This document shows positions 57,271 through 64,000 of a stretch of 64,000 bases of DNA, piece after piece. Location of the stretch: the NCBI GenBank assembly GCA_017436785.1, contig JAFSCK010000024.1, forward strand, positions 1 through 64,000, written 5' to 3'. Numbering within the stretch: the stretch's first letter is position 1; every line of letters starts with the position of its first letter. The notes under the pieces were generated by a model, which had not been told where the DNA came from, ran no database searches, and was given only the letters and a program-made list of their open reading frames with translations. Source of the stretch: Oscillospiraceae bacterium. GTDB lineage: Bacteria; Bacillota; Clostridia; Oscillospirales; Oscillospiraceae. A program made the translations under genes and the position numbers.

Positions 57271-58506
57271 TCAGATCTTGATGTACTTTGCCGGATTCAC
57301 ATGAGAACCCTTATAAAGGATGCTGAAATGCAGGTGCGGTCCGGTGGATGCACCGGTAGAACCCACATAACCGATCACCTGACCGGCATCTACCTTCTGA
57401 CCCTTTTTCACAATGTAGTGGGTCATATGCATGTACTGGCTGGAAAAACCGTCGCCGTGGTCCAAGGTCACATAGTAACCGGCAGAGGAAGAATACTTTG
57501 CCACAGTGACCGTGCCTGCCCGGGTGGCCTTGATGGGCGTACCACTGCTGGCCGCCAAGTCTACACCGTAGTGGAACTTCTTATAACCGTACACAGGATG
57601 GATCCGCCAGCCGTAAGCACTGGACACCCGCTTATATTTACAGGGAACGATCCATTTTGCGCTGGAACTGGGGGCGCTGCCGGAGCTGCTTCCGGAATTA
57701 TTAGAGGCATTTTGTTCCTCTTTTTTATCATTATATGCATTTTGAGCGTCCTTAATATCGCTCTTCAAATCAGCAGCGTCATCTTCGGCCTTGTCCAGCA
57801 GCTTTTGATACTCCTCACCTTTGGAGATCAGCTCCGCCAGCAGCTTATCTGCTTCGGCACGCCGCTCCTCCAGCACTTTTTCCGACTCTACCAGTTCGGC
57901 TTTGGATTCTTCCAGTGCAGTCCGTTCTTTTTCCAGAACGATCTTCGCTTCCTCCACCTGCTTGGAAACAGCGCTCATCTCTTTCAGCCGGCGCTGATCG
58001 GATGCGGCGATCTCCTCCACCATGTTCAACCGGTCCAGCAGGTCGGCAAAGCTATTGGCCTTAAACAGCACAGACCAGTAGGAAACAGCACCGTCCTCTT
58101 CCATGGCGCGGATACGCTGCTTATTCTTGATGTTCAGCTCTGCCAAGCGGGCATTGGCTTCATCCAATTCCTCCTGCTTGTCCGCGATCATCAGCACATA
58201 AGTAGCGATCTGTTCGTTCAGATTGGCTGTCTGCTCATGGAGCATGAAGATCTCCTGATCGATAGTGCCTTTCTGTTTCACGATGGCCTGCATATCGCTC
58301 AGGTTATCAGAAAGCTGTCCTTTCAGCCCCTTGATTTCTTTATCAATCTCTTTTTTCTGGTCTTTCAGGGCGTTGAGCTGCTTTTCCAGCTCACTGAGGC
58401 TGGCGCCGCTGACCGTTTGCGGCAGCACCGCGCTTACCAAGCCAAAGGTCATGACCAGCGCCAAAACCAAGGCAAGCGCCCCGACCCAAGGTTTTCTGTT
58501 TCTCAT
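57271..58506 (-). CDS. EnvC-like murein hydrolase with M23 peptidase domain
   Basis: The 411-residue protein has a signal or membrane segment (residues 8-32), a long coiled coil (about 35-260) and a LytM/M23 metallopeptidase domain (about 295-410). Zn ligands are visible (His and Asp in FHYGVDLAA, His-x-His in GPHLHFSIL), so it is probably catalytically active, unlike E. coli EnvC. It is next to ftsX, which is known to control such hydrolases from across the membrane. AAGGAG precedes the ATG at 58506. Confidence 0.93.
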   Translation of the reverse strand: MRNRKPWVGALALVLALVMTFGLVSAVLPQTVSGASLSELEKQLNALKDQKKEIDKEIKGLKGQLSDNLSDMQAIVKQKGTIDQEIFMLHEQTANLNEQIATYVLMIADKQEELDEANARLAELNIKNKQRIRAMEEDGAVSYWSVLFKANSFADLLDRLNMVEEIAASDQRRLKEMSAVSKQVEEAKIVLEKERTALEESKAELVESEKVLEERRAEADKLLAELISKGEEYQKLLDKAEDDAADLKSDIKDAQNAYNDKKEEQNASNNSGSSSGSAPSSSAKWIVPCKYKRVSSAYGWRIHPVYGYKKFHYGVDLAASSGTPIKATRAGTVTVAKYSSSAGYYVTLDHGDGFSSQYMHMTHYIVKKGQKVDAGQVIGYVGSTGASTGPHLHFSILYKGSHVNPAKYIKI

Positions 58507-58528
58507 TATATACTCCTTATATACACCT

Positions 58529-59413
58529 TTATACGTCCATGAACTTGCGGATGGATGTCCAGCTGCCCAAAATGCCAACAAACAGGCCGGCAGCGGTAAA
58601 GGTAATGATCATAGGCAGCAGCAGTTCCTTAAAGGGAACAAAGCTGAAAAGCTGCAAAGTATCGATGCTTGCCAGATTGGCGAGCAGTGCATCGTACATC
58701 AGCCATTCTGCACCGAATGCCAAAACGGCGCCCAGCATACCCAAGGTAAAGCCCTCTACCACGAAAGGCAGGCGGATAAAGGCATTGGTCGCACCCACCA
58801 TTTTCATAATGGCGATCTCATCCCGGCGGTCATACATTGCAAGCTTGACCGTATTGGAAATGATCAGCAGGGACACCACCAGCAACACGGAAATCACCGC
58901 AACTGACACGATCTGCAGCATATTCTGCAAGGTGGTAAAGCCTTCTGCCAGTTCATAGGCGGCATTGATCTTGGCAACACCGGGGATCTGCTCCAGTTCA
59001 GCAACCGTCTGCTTCATCTGGGCATTGTCCATCAACGTTACCACATAACGGTGGCGCAGATCCTGCGCATCCACGCCGGAAAAGGCTTCATCGCCCTGAT
59101 GGTCTTCCACAAAGCTCTTCAGCGCATCCTCCCGGGAGACGAACTCCGCCTGCAGGACATTGGAAATGGTGTTGATCTTGGTGCCGACGCTTCTTGCTTC
59201 CGCATCGGGAAGGGTCTCGTCCACATAGACCAGAATCTCATTGGTCTTATTCAGATCGTCCACCATAATATTTACATTATAAATAAGGATGGAAAAGCTG
59301 CCCACGATCAGCAGGCAGGCCACCGTAACGCACACGGCCGCAAAGGACATGAATCCGTGGAGGAAAATTCCCCGGATGCCCTCTTTCAATAAGTACCCAA
59401 AATTATTCTTCAT
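58529..59413 (-). CDS. ftsX: Cell division protein FtsX
   Basis: The 294-residue permease-like protein has four membrane segments (about 20-45, 170-195, 215-240 and 265-288) and one extracytoplasmic domain (about 45-165). With FtsE it couples ATP use to activation of cell wall hydrolases. It overlaps ftsE by 11 nt, and its ATG at 59413 is chosen for this reason; a longer frame runs deep into ftsE. The EnvC-like gene follows 22 nt later. Confidence 0.95.
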   Translation of the reverse strand: MKNNFGYLLKEGIRGIFLHGFMSFAAVCVTVACLLIVGSFSILIYNVNIMVDDLNKTNEILVYVDETLPDAEARSVGTKINTISNVLQAEFVSREDALKSFVEDHQGDEAFSGVDAQDLRHRYVVTLMDNAQMKQTVAELEQIPGVAKINAAYELAEGFTTLQNMLQIVSVAVISVLLVVSLLIISNTVKLAMYDRRDEIAIMKMVGATNAFIRLPFVVEGFTLGMLGAVLAFGAEWLMYDALLANLASIDTLQLFSFVPFKELLLPMIITFTAAGLFVGILGSWTSIRKFMDV

Positions 59414-60089
59414 AGTGCCTGTATCCTTCCATTCCGTCGCTGACCACAAGGCCTTCATCAATGGCGATGACCCGATTGCCGAACTGCTGCACCAGATTCA
59501 TCTCGTGGGTGACAACCAACAGTGTTGTACCCAGCTTATTAATCTCTTGCAGCAGGTTCATGATCTCCAAGGAGCGGGCCGGATCAAGGTTACCGGTGGG
59601 CTCGTCGGCAATAATGGTGGAGGGATTGTTCACCAAGGCTCTGGCAATGGCCAGACGCTGCTGCTCACCGCCGGAAAGCTCCGTGGGATGGCGGCGGCTC
59701 TTGGTTTCCAAGCCAACCAGCTCCAACACATAGGGAACACGCTCCCGGATCTGATGCTCCTTAGCGCCCACCGCACGCATGACAAATGCCACATTATCAT
59801 ATACCGTTTTACTTTCGATCAGGCGGAAATCCTGAAACACAACGCCCACTGTGCGGCGCAGATAAGGCACTTCCCGCTTGCGGATCCGCTCCAGAGAGTA
59901 GCCGTTCACATGGACAGTACCGCTGGTGGGCTTCAGCTCGCCGGTGATCAGCTTGATAATGGTGGACTTGCCGGAGCCGGAAGGGCCCACCAAGAACGCA
60001 AACTCACCATCTTCGATCTGCATGGTAATACCCCGCAGAGCATGGGTGCCTACGGAGTAGGATTTGGTTACATCAACAAATTCGATCAT
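59403..60089 (-). CDS. ftsE: Cell division ATP-binding protein FtsE
   Basis: The 228-residue ABC ATPase has Walker A GPSGSGKSTI (about 36-45), Q-loop FQDFRLI, signature LSGGEQQRLAIAR, Walker B IIADEPTGNLD and the H-loop in VVTHEMN. It forms the FtsEX complex with the overlapping ftsX. Confidence 0.97.
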   Translation of the reverse strand: MIEFVDVTKSYSVGTHALRGITMQIEDGEFAFLVGPSGSGKSTIIKLITGELKPTSGTVHVNGYSLERIRKREVPYLRRTVGVVFQDFRLIESKTVYDNVAFVMRAVGAKEHQIRERVPYVLELVGLETKSRRHPTELSGGEQQRLAIARALVNNPSTIIADEPTGNLDPARSLEIMNLLQEINKLGTTLLVVTHEMNLVQQFGNRVIAIDEGLVVSDGMEGYRHYEE

Positions 60090-60242
60090 ATATCTTTCTC
60101 CTATACAGGATTATGGATAAAATACTAAAGTTTTACCACATATAAAGTATTATACCGGGGACAACTGTTACAAATTGTAACATATTGCAATCAACCTGTC
60201 AACACACCCGGCAAAAAAATGACATGTTAAAATTACCAAAAA

Positions 60243-60270
60243 ACTTGGGCCGCACCGGGTGCGGCCCAAG
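60243..60270 (-). terminator. Terminator after the CdaR/PucR-type gene
   Basis: CTTGGGCCGCAC (60243-60254) pairs perfectly with GTGCGGCCCAAG (60258-60269). The minus strand then reads TTTTTT. Confidence 0.93.
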
Positions 60271-60297
60271 GGCAAAAGACCTGATCGGCCCTTCCTC

Positions 60298-61386
60298 TTA
60301 GCGGCTTTCCCGGGAGGACAGGTACTTACGGACCATCAGCGCCACTTTAAATACGATAGCATGGTCAAACTGGCGCAGGTCCAAGCCGGTAAGCTTTTTG
60401 ATCTTTTCCAGCCGGTAGACCAATGTGTTCCGGTGGACAAAAAGCTTCCGGGAAGTTTCAGAAACGTTCAGGTTGTTTTCAAAGAATTTATTAATGGTAA
60501 ACAGCGTCTCCTGATCCAGAGAATCGATGGAGTTCTTTTTGAACACCTCGCTGAGGAAAATCTCGCACAAAGTGGTGGGCAGCTGATAGATCAGCCGGCC
60601 AATGCCCAGATTCTCATAGTTGATGATGCTCTTTTCCGTATCAAAGACCTTACCCACATCGATGGCGGTCTGGGCTTCTTTGTAAGCATCTGCCAGCTCC
60701 CGCAGGTGGGTCACCACGGTGCCGATACCAATGACCGTTTTGATAAACAGTTCATTACGCAGGGTATCCTCCATAGAACGGGCCATCCGCTCCAGATCCT
60801 CCGGTTCCGTTTCACCGGCAAGCTGCTTGACCACTGCGATATCTGTTTCGTTAATGCTGATAACGAAATCCTGCAGCTTATCGGAAAACATACCGGAAAG
60901 CACATCCACCGTAGCCACATCGCTGCGGCCCAGCTGCCGCACCAAAAATACCGCTCTGGGAGCATCGGTGGCAAAGTGCAGCTCTTTTGCCCGGATATAA
61001 ATATCGCCGGGCAGAATATTATCCATAATGATGTTCTTAACGAAGGTACCACGGTCGTGCTTTTCTTCGTAGAACATTTTGGCGTCGTTCAGGCAAATGT
61101 AAGCCAGATTGCAATATGTACGAGCCTGATCGTCATCACCGGTGCAGAACACGGCGTACTCCAGAACGTTGGTGCTGCTAACAATGGCGCGGAACGTCTT
61201 CTGGCCGAAGGTCACCGCAGATTCCGTGCTGCCGGCTACTTTCAACGCCGCATCCGGCCAGCGCTCTCCCAAAAGGGAAACATCCGTGCAGGATACCACG
61301 CAGCCCTCGGTATCTACCACACCGAAGATACGGTCAGGCACTTCCTTAAGCTGGACGATCACGCTTTGAAATACACTATTGGACAT
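60298..61386 (-). CDS. CdaR/PucR-type transcription regulator
   Basis: The 362-residue protein has an N-terminal sensor half (about 1-170) that looks GAF-like. A GGDEF-related segment (about 190-270: FVISINETDIAVVKQLAG, VVTHLRELADAYKEAQTAID) follows, then a C-terminal HTH_30 helix-turn-helix (NLNVSETSRKLFVHRNTLVY and LEKIKKLTGLDLRQ). The family includes CdaR and PucR. The ligand is unknown. AAGGAGG precedes the ATG at 61386. It has its own promoter at 61443-61471 and ends at a strong terminator. Confidence 0.92.
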   Translation of the reverse strand: MSNSVFQSVIVQLKEVPDRIFGVVDTEGCVVSCTDVSLLGERWPDAALKVAGSTESAVTFGQKTFRAIVSSTNVLEYAVFCTGDDDQARTYCNLAYICLNDAKMFYEEKHDRGTFVKNIIMDNILPGDIYIRAKELHFATDAPRAVFLVRQLGRSDVATVDVLSGMFSDKLQDFVISINETDIAVVKQLAGETEPEDLERMARSMEDTLRNELFIKTVIGIGTVVTHLRELADAYKEAQTAIDVGKVFDTEKSIINYENLGIGRLIYQLPTTLCEIFLSEVFKKNSIDSLDQETLFTINKFFENNLNVSETSRKLFVHRNTLVYRLEKIKKLTGLDLRQFDHAIVFKVALMVRKYLSSRESR

Positions 61387-61442
61387 TCCTAAGACCTCCT
61401 TAGAAAATTGCACAAAAACGCAATACACAAAATTGCCCTATT

Positions 61443-61471
61443 ATTATATATCTGTTTTTGGCAATTTGCAA
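61443..61471 (-). promoter_or_regulatory. Promoter of the CdaR/PucR-type gene
   Basis: On the minus strand TTGCAA (61471-61466), a 17-nt spacer and TATAAT (61448-61443) form a clear sigma-A type promoter. Confidence 0.8.
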
Positions 61472-61543
61472 GTGCTTTTTGACATTTTATTGCAAAACAC
61501 CCCTTAATTTTTATACAATTTCCCTAAGTGCCGTCGAAAAAAA

Positions 61544-61576
61544 GCGCATTTCCCAGCTTCACAGCGGAAAATGCGC
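61544..61576 (-). terminator. Terminator after the pseudouridine synthase gene
   Basis: GCGCATTTCCC (from 61544) pairs with GGAAAATGCGC (61566-61576) with one mismatch. The minus strand ends in T7. Confidence 0.85.
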
Positions 61577-61588
61577 CTGTTTTTTTCG

Positions 61589-62281
61589 TCATTTCTCCAA
61601 CAAATCGATCTCTTCATCGGTCAGTTCCCGGACACCGCCTCGGGGTAAATTGCCCAAAGAAAGCGCCCCTTCCTGCTGCCGCTCCAGATACAGCACCGTC
61701 ATACCTCTGGAAGCCATCATCCTTCGGACCTGATGGTATTTCCCCTCGCAAACCGTGATACGGCTTTCTCCGGGGCCTAATGGCTCTAAAAGGGCGCTCC
61801 GGCACAATGTGCCGTCCCGCAATGTCAGTCCGCTGTGAAACGCCTCCACATCCGCCTGCGTTGCCTGCCCCTCATGCCGGGCATAGTAGACCTTGGGCAC
61901 CTCTTTTTTGGGGCTGATCAAGCGGTGGAGCAGATCCCCGTCATCGGTAAACAGCAGCAGTCCTTCGGTCTGCTTATCCAGCCGCCCCACCGGCTTCAAA
62001 TGCCGATATGCCGCCGGGAGCAGTTCCATGACCGTCGCAGACAGGTCATCCTCTGTGGCCGTCACATACCCCGCCGGCTTATTGAGCATCACCACCAAAC
62101 GCCCGCGAACCCGCAACGGCTGTCCATCCAGACAAACCTGCGCTGTTGCAGTGTCCAGCTTCATACTGCCGTCGCCGGTAACCCGTCCGTCCACCGTAAT
62201 CCGACCGCTTTTTAAGATCTGTTTCACCTGACTGCGGCTGCCGATACCGCAATCACAGAGGAATTTGTCCAATCGTTCCAT
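61589..62281 (-). CDS. rsuA: RsuA-family pseudouridine synthase
   Basis: The 230-residue enzyme turns uridine into pseudouridine in rRNA. An N-terminal S4 domain (RLDKFLCDCGIGSRSQVKQI) is followed by the catalytic Asp in PVGRLDKQTEGLLLFTDDG and the motif YHQVRRMMASRGM. RsuA acts on 16S rRNA position 516; the exact target cannot be read from sequence. The length is normal. Confidence 0.92.
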   Translation of the reverse strand: MERLDKFLCDCGIGSRSQVKQILKSGRITVDGRVTGDGSMKLDTATAQVCLDGQPLRVRGRLVVMLNKPAGYVTATEDDLSATVMELLPAAYRHLKPVGRLDKQTEGLLLFTDDGDLLHRLISPKKEVPKVYYARHEGQATQADVEAFHSGLTLRDGTLCRSALLEPLGPGESRITVCEGKYHQVRRMMASRGMTVLYLERQQEGALSLGNLPRGGVRELTDEEIDLLEK

Positions 62282-62354
62282 GGTTTCTCCGTTCTATCCC
62301 TCCCTGTCTGCGAATATCCTCATACTGTGAATCATCACTGGGAGGGATCTATAA

Positions 62355-62846
62355 ATGTTCTTTATGACCGCTAAATTGGATCTGAAAAAAATATTGATCA
62401 TATTGGCTGCTGCAGCCTTGCTGATCATCGGGGTATTGGCCATTTTCGGCGGAAGCAAGGAAACCGTTGCCACCGGCGCCGGAACCGTTTCCGGCAATGA
62501 CGCCAGAGTAAATTTCCTGAAAGAATTGGGCTGGCAAGTCAGCGCTTCTCCGGTAGAATCCAGTCAGGTACGGATCCCCAAGGATCCCACCGAGCTGTAT
62601 GACCGCTACAACGCCCTGCAAAAAAGCTTAGGCTACGACCTGAGTTCTTATGCCGGCAAAGCCGTTATGCGCTATGTATATAAGGTCCACAATTTCCCCG
62701 GTGCTACCGAACCGGTATACGCAACCCTGCTGGTACACAAAAACAAAGTCATTGGCGGCGATGTCACCGACACCTCCGCCAAAGGTGTCATGCAAGGCTT
62801 AAGCAAAGCCCCCGCTCCGGAAACCACGCAGCCTGTAAAGCCGTAG
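62355..62846 (+). CDS. DUF4830-type membrane-anchored protein
   Basis: The 163-residue protein has an N-terminal membrane segment (about 12-30). The outer domain has NFLKELGWQVSASPVE, then IPKDPTELYDRYNALQKSLG and YDLSSYAGKAVMRYVYKV, matching the DUF4830 family of Clostridia. GGGAGGGA precedes the ATG. Function is unknown. It is divergent from the rsuA-like gene. Confidence 0.85.
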   Translation: MFFMTAKLDLKKILIILAAAALLIIGVLAIFGGSKETVATGAGTVSGNDARVNFLKELGWQVSASPVESSQVRIPKDPTELYDRYNALQKSLGYDLSSYAGKAVMRYVYKVHNFPGATEPVYATLLVHKNKVIGGDVTDTSAKGVMQGLSKAPAPETTQPVKP

Positions 62847-62880
62847 GTTTTCCCATTTATTTTACCACATTGCCCCGGGG

Positions 62881-62909
62881 TTGACAAGGGCGGAAAACCA
62901 TGCTATCTT
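62881..62909 (+). promoter_or_regulatory. Promoter of the FMN riboswitch and riboflavin transporter
   Basis: TTGACA (62881-62886), a 17-nt spacer and TATCTT (62904-62909) form a near-consensus promoter, with transcription expected from about 62916. Confidence 0.82.
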
Positions 62910-62925
62910 TAAGAAAATGAATAGT

Positions 62926-63046
62926 TCTTCAGGGCAGGGTGAAATTCCCGACCGGCGGTAACAGTCCGCGAGCGCGAGCCATTTTTTCGGTTCAAGCTGA
63001 ATCGGTGCAATTCCGATACCGACAGTACAGTCTGGATGGAAGAAGA
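62926..63046 (+). promoter_or_regulatory. FMN riboswitch (RFN element)
   Basis: The classic conserved segments are present in order: CAGGGCAGGGTGAAATTCCC, GACCGGCGGTAACAGTCCGC, then CCGACAGTACAGTCTGGATG and GAAGAAGA closing the multi-branch stem. FMN binding favours the terminator at 63064-63095, so it shuts off the riboflavin transporter when FMN is plentiful. Confidence 0.97.
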
Positions 63047-63063
63047 TCGTTTTACGGACTTTC

Positions 63064-63095
63064 TGCGCTCTGGGTGTACCCGGAGCGCATTTTTT
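63064..63095 (+). terminator. Riboswitch expression-platform terminator
   Basis: TGCGCTC (63064-63070) with inner GGGT pairs with ACCC and GAGCGCA (63083-63089), followed by T6 at 63090-63095. Confidence 0.9.
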
Positions 63096-63108
63096 AGGAG
63101 CGATGAAT

Positions 63109-63759
63109 ATGCAGAAAAAAGATTCTTTGCGCAAACTGGTGCTGATGGCCATGCTGGCAGCGGTAGCCTACCTGATGATGGCTGTTATCCGGATCCCGGT
63201 GGTTCTGTTTTTGAAATACGAGCCGAAAGATGTGGTCATTACCATCGGCGGTTTCCTGTTAGGCCCCATGGCATCCATGATCATCTCCGGTTTGGTTTCC
63301 CTCATTGAAATGGTATCCGTCAGTGATACCGGCATCATCGGCTGTATCATGAATTTTCTTTCCACCGTCAGTTTTGCCTGCACCGCCGCGGTGATCTACA
63401 AAAAGAAGCGCACCCTTAACGGCGCGGTGATCAGCCTTTTGGCAGGCTCCGTCACGATGATCTGCGTGATGCTTCTTTGGAACTGGCTCATTACCCCTTT
63501 GTATATGGGCGGCACAAGGCAAGCTGTAGAAGCCATGCTTCTACCTATTTTCCTGCCCTTTAACGCCCTGAAAGCCGGCTTCAACAGTGCGCTGGTACTG
63601 GTGCTTTACAAGCCGTTGACCTCCGCATTGCGCAAGACCGGTCTTTTGCCCCAAGGGAATGCATCCAAAAGCAAAGTGATGGTCGGCATGTACCTGCTGG
63701 GCGGTGCGTTGCTCATCACCTGCATTTTGTTCCTGCTGGCGATGCAGGGAATCATTTGA
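63109..63759 (+). CDS. ribU: Riboflavin ECF transporter S component (RibU-like)
   Basis: The 216-residue membrane protein has about six membrane segments and the start MQKKDSLRKLVLMAMLAAVA, typical of ECF S components. It binds riboflavin and works with a shared ECF energy module. The FMN riboswitch directly upstream supports the substrate. I prefer ATG 63109, 8 nt after GGAG, to the ATG at 63103, which is too close. It ends at a hairpin at 63767-63798. Confidence 0.93.
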   Translation: MQKKDSLRKLVLMAMLAAVAYLMMAVIRIPVVLFLKYEPKDVVITIGGFLLGPMASMIISGLVSLIEMVSVSDTGIIGCIMNFLSTVSFACTAAVIYKKKRTLNGAVISLLAGSVTMICVMLLWNWLITPLYMGGTRQAVEAMLLPIFLPFNALKAGFNSALVLVLYKPLTSALRKTGLLPQGNASKSKVMVGMYLLGGALLITCILFLLAMQGII

Positions 63760-63766
63760 AACGTTT

Positions 63767-63798
63767 ACGGCGTGTCGCAAGAAATTGCGACACGCCGT
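63767..63798. terminator. Bidirectional terminator between ribU and the partial gene
   Basis: ACGGCGTGTCGCAA (63767-63780) pairs perfectly with TTGCGACACGCCGT (63785-63798), with a GAAA loop. It serves both convergent genes. Confidence 0.88.
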
Positions 63799-63802
63799 TC
63801 TA

Positions 63803-64000
63803 TTATTCTTCAGGCTGCTCTGCCGGGGCAGGTTCTGCAGGAGCTTCTTCCACAGGAATTTCTTCTGCAGGTGCTTCCGGTGCGGGAGCAGGCTGTGCCG
63901 TTTCTGCCGGCAGTGCCTGCGGCGCTTCTTTCCGGGGCGGCATGCCCCGGTCATGCTTGCGGCAGGCAAACATCAAAAACGGCATGGTAATACCCAAGAA
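63803..64000 (-). CDS. 3' end of a gene running off the window, membrane protein tail
   Basis: The frame is open to base 64000 and ends in a stop at 63803-63805. About 65 residues are visible: a hydrophobic stretch (GITMPFLMFACRKHDRG), then a tail rich in Pro, Ala and Glu (EAPAEEIPVEEAPAEPAPAE). The start is beyond the window. The tail looks cytoplasmic. I do not recognise the protein. Confidence 0.6.
   Translation of the reverse strand, partial: FLGITMPFLMFACRKHDRGMPPRKEAPQALPAETAQPAPAPEAPAEEIPVEEAPAEPAPAEQPEE

Noticed and set aside
1..64000. tRNA, rRNA and insertion sequence search by eye
   Set aside because: No cloverleaf, rRNA segment or transposase gene was recognised on either strand.

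Overview
The window looks like part of a gut-type Clostridia genome (Bacillota, probably Oscillospiraceae or a relative). The evidence is Gram-positive ribosome binding sites, class B and class C sortases, an Agr-type quorum-sensing locus, SipW/TasA-type fibre proteins and a Tn1549/CTn-like type IV secretion module. All of this abuts an ordinary chromosomal block (lysS, greA, ctp, EnvC-like, ftsX, ftsE, CdaR/PucR-type regulator, rsuA-type gene, FMN riboswitch, ribU-like). Everything left of about 53.9 kb is accessory DNA; everything right of it is core chromosome.

Left part (1-8.3 kb): a signal peptidase, an AgrC-like kinase, an AgrA-like LytTR regulator and an XRE regulator on the minus strand, divergent from agrB, a 47-residue agrD, a small secreted protein, a two-permease ABC transporter and a second signal peptidase. 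Three promoters (upstream of the first signal peptidase, upstream of agrB, and at 8.69 kb) share one architecture: two TACGMCA boxes 21 bp apart, then exactly 13 nt to a TTG of the -35. This is probably the binding site of the LytTR regulator.

Switch (10.25-11.76 kb): a tyrosine recombinase gene lies inside a segment bounded by a perfect 20-bp inverted repeat (10299-10318 / 11742-11761). The segment also holds an excellent promoter pointing away from the recombinase (TTGACA, 18 nt, TATTAT), which at present runs into a bidirectional terminator just outside the left repeat. Inversion would point it through the right repeat into the operon that starts at 11861. I read this as a self-contained phase-variation switch, now in the OFF orientation.

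Fibre operon (11.86-24.06 kb, plus strand): three AP2-domain proteins with CxCG zinc-ribbon-like modules, small proteins, a SipW-type signal peptidase, five TasA/camelysin-like proteins, a 900-residue secreted protein, a PPQTG-anchored protein and a class B sortase. After it come another signal peptidase, an AbiE-type toxin-antitoxin pair, and a translationally coupled HTH / zinc finger / sigma factor cassette on the minus strand.

Pilus operon and conjugation module (28.5-53.8 kb, minus strand): tip protein with an NlpC/P60-like domain and five 89-residue repeats, LPQTG backbone pilin, two class C sortases and a membrane protein, preceded by a CAP-domain lipoprotein. Upstream are VirD4-, VirB4-, VirB3-, VirB6- and VirB2-like transfer genes with a CD1108-type NlpC/P60 protein and several element-specific small genes. 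No relaxase is visible, so the integrative element probably continues beyond position 1, or is incomplete. Its right edge lies between 53.8 and 53.98 kb, next to the 3' end of lysS.
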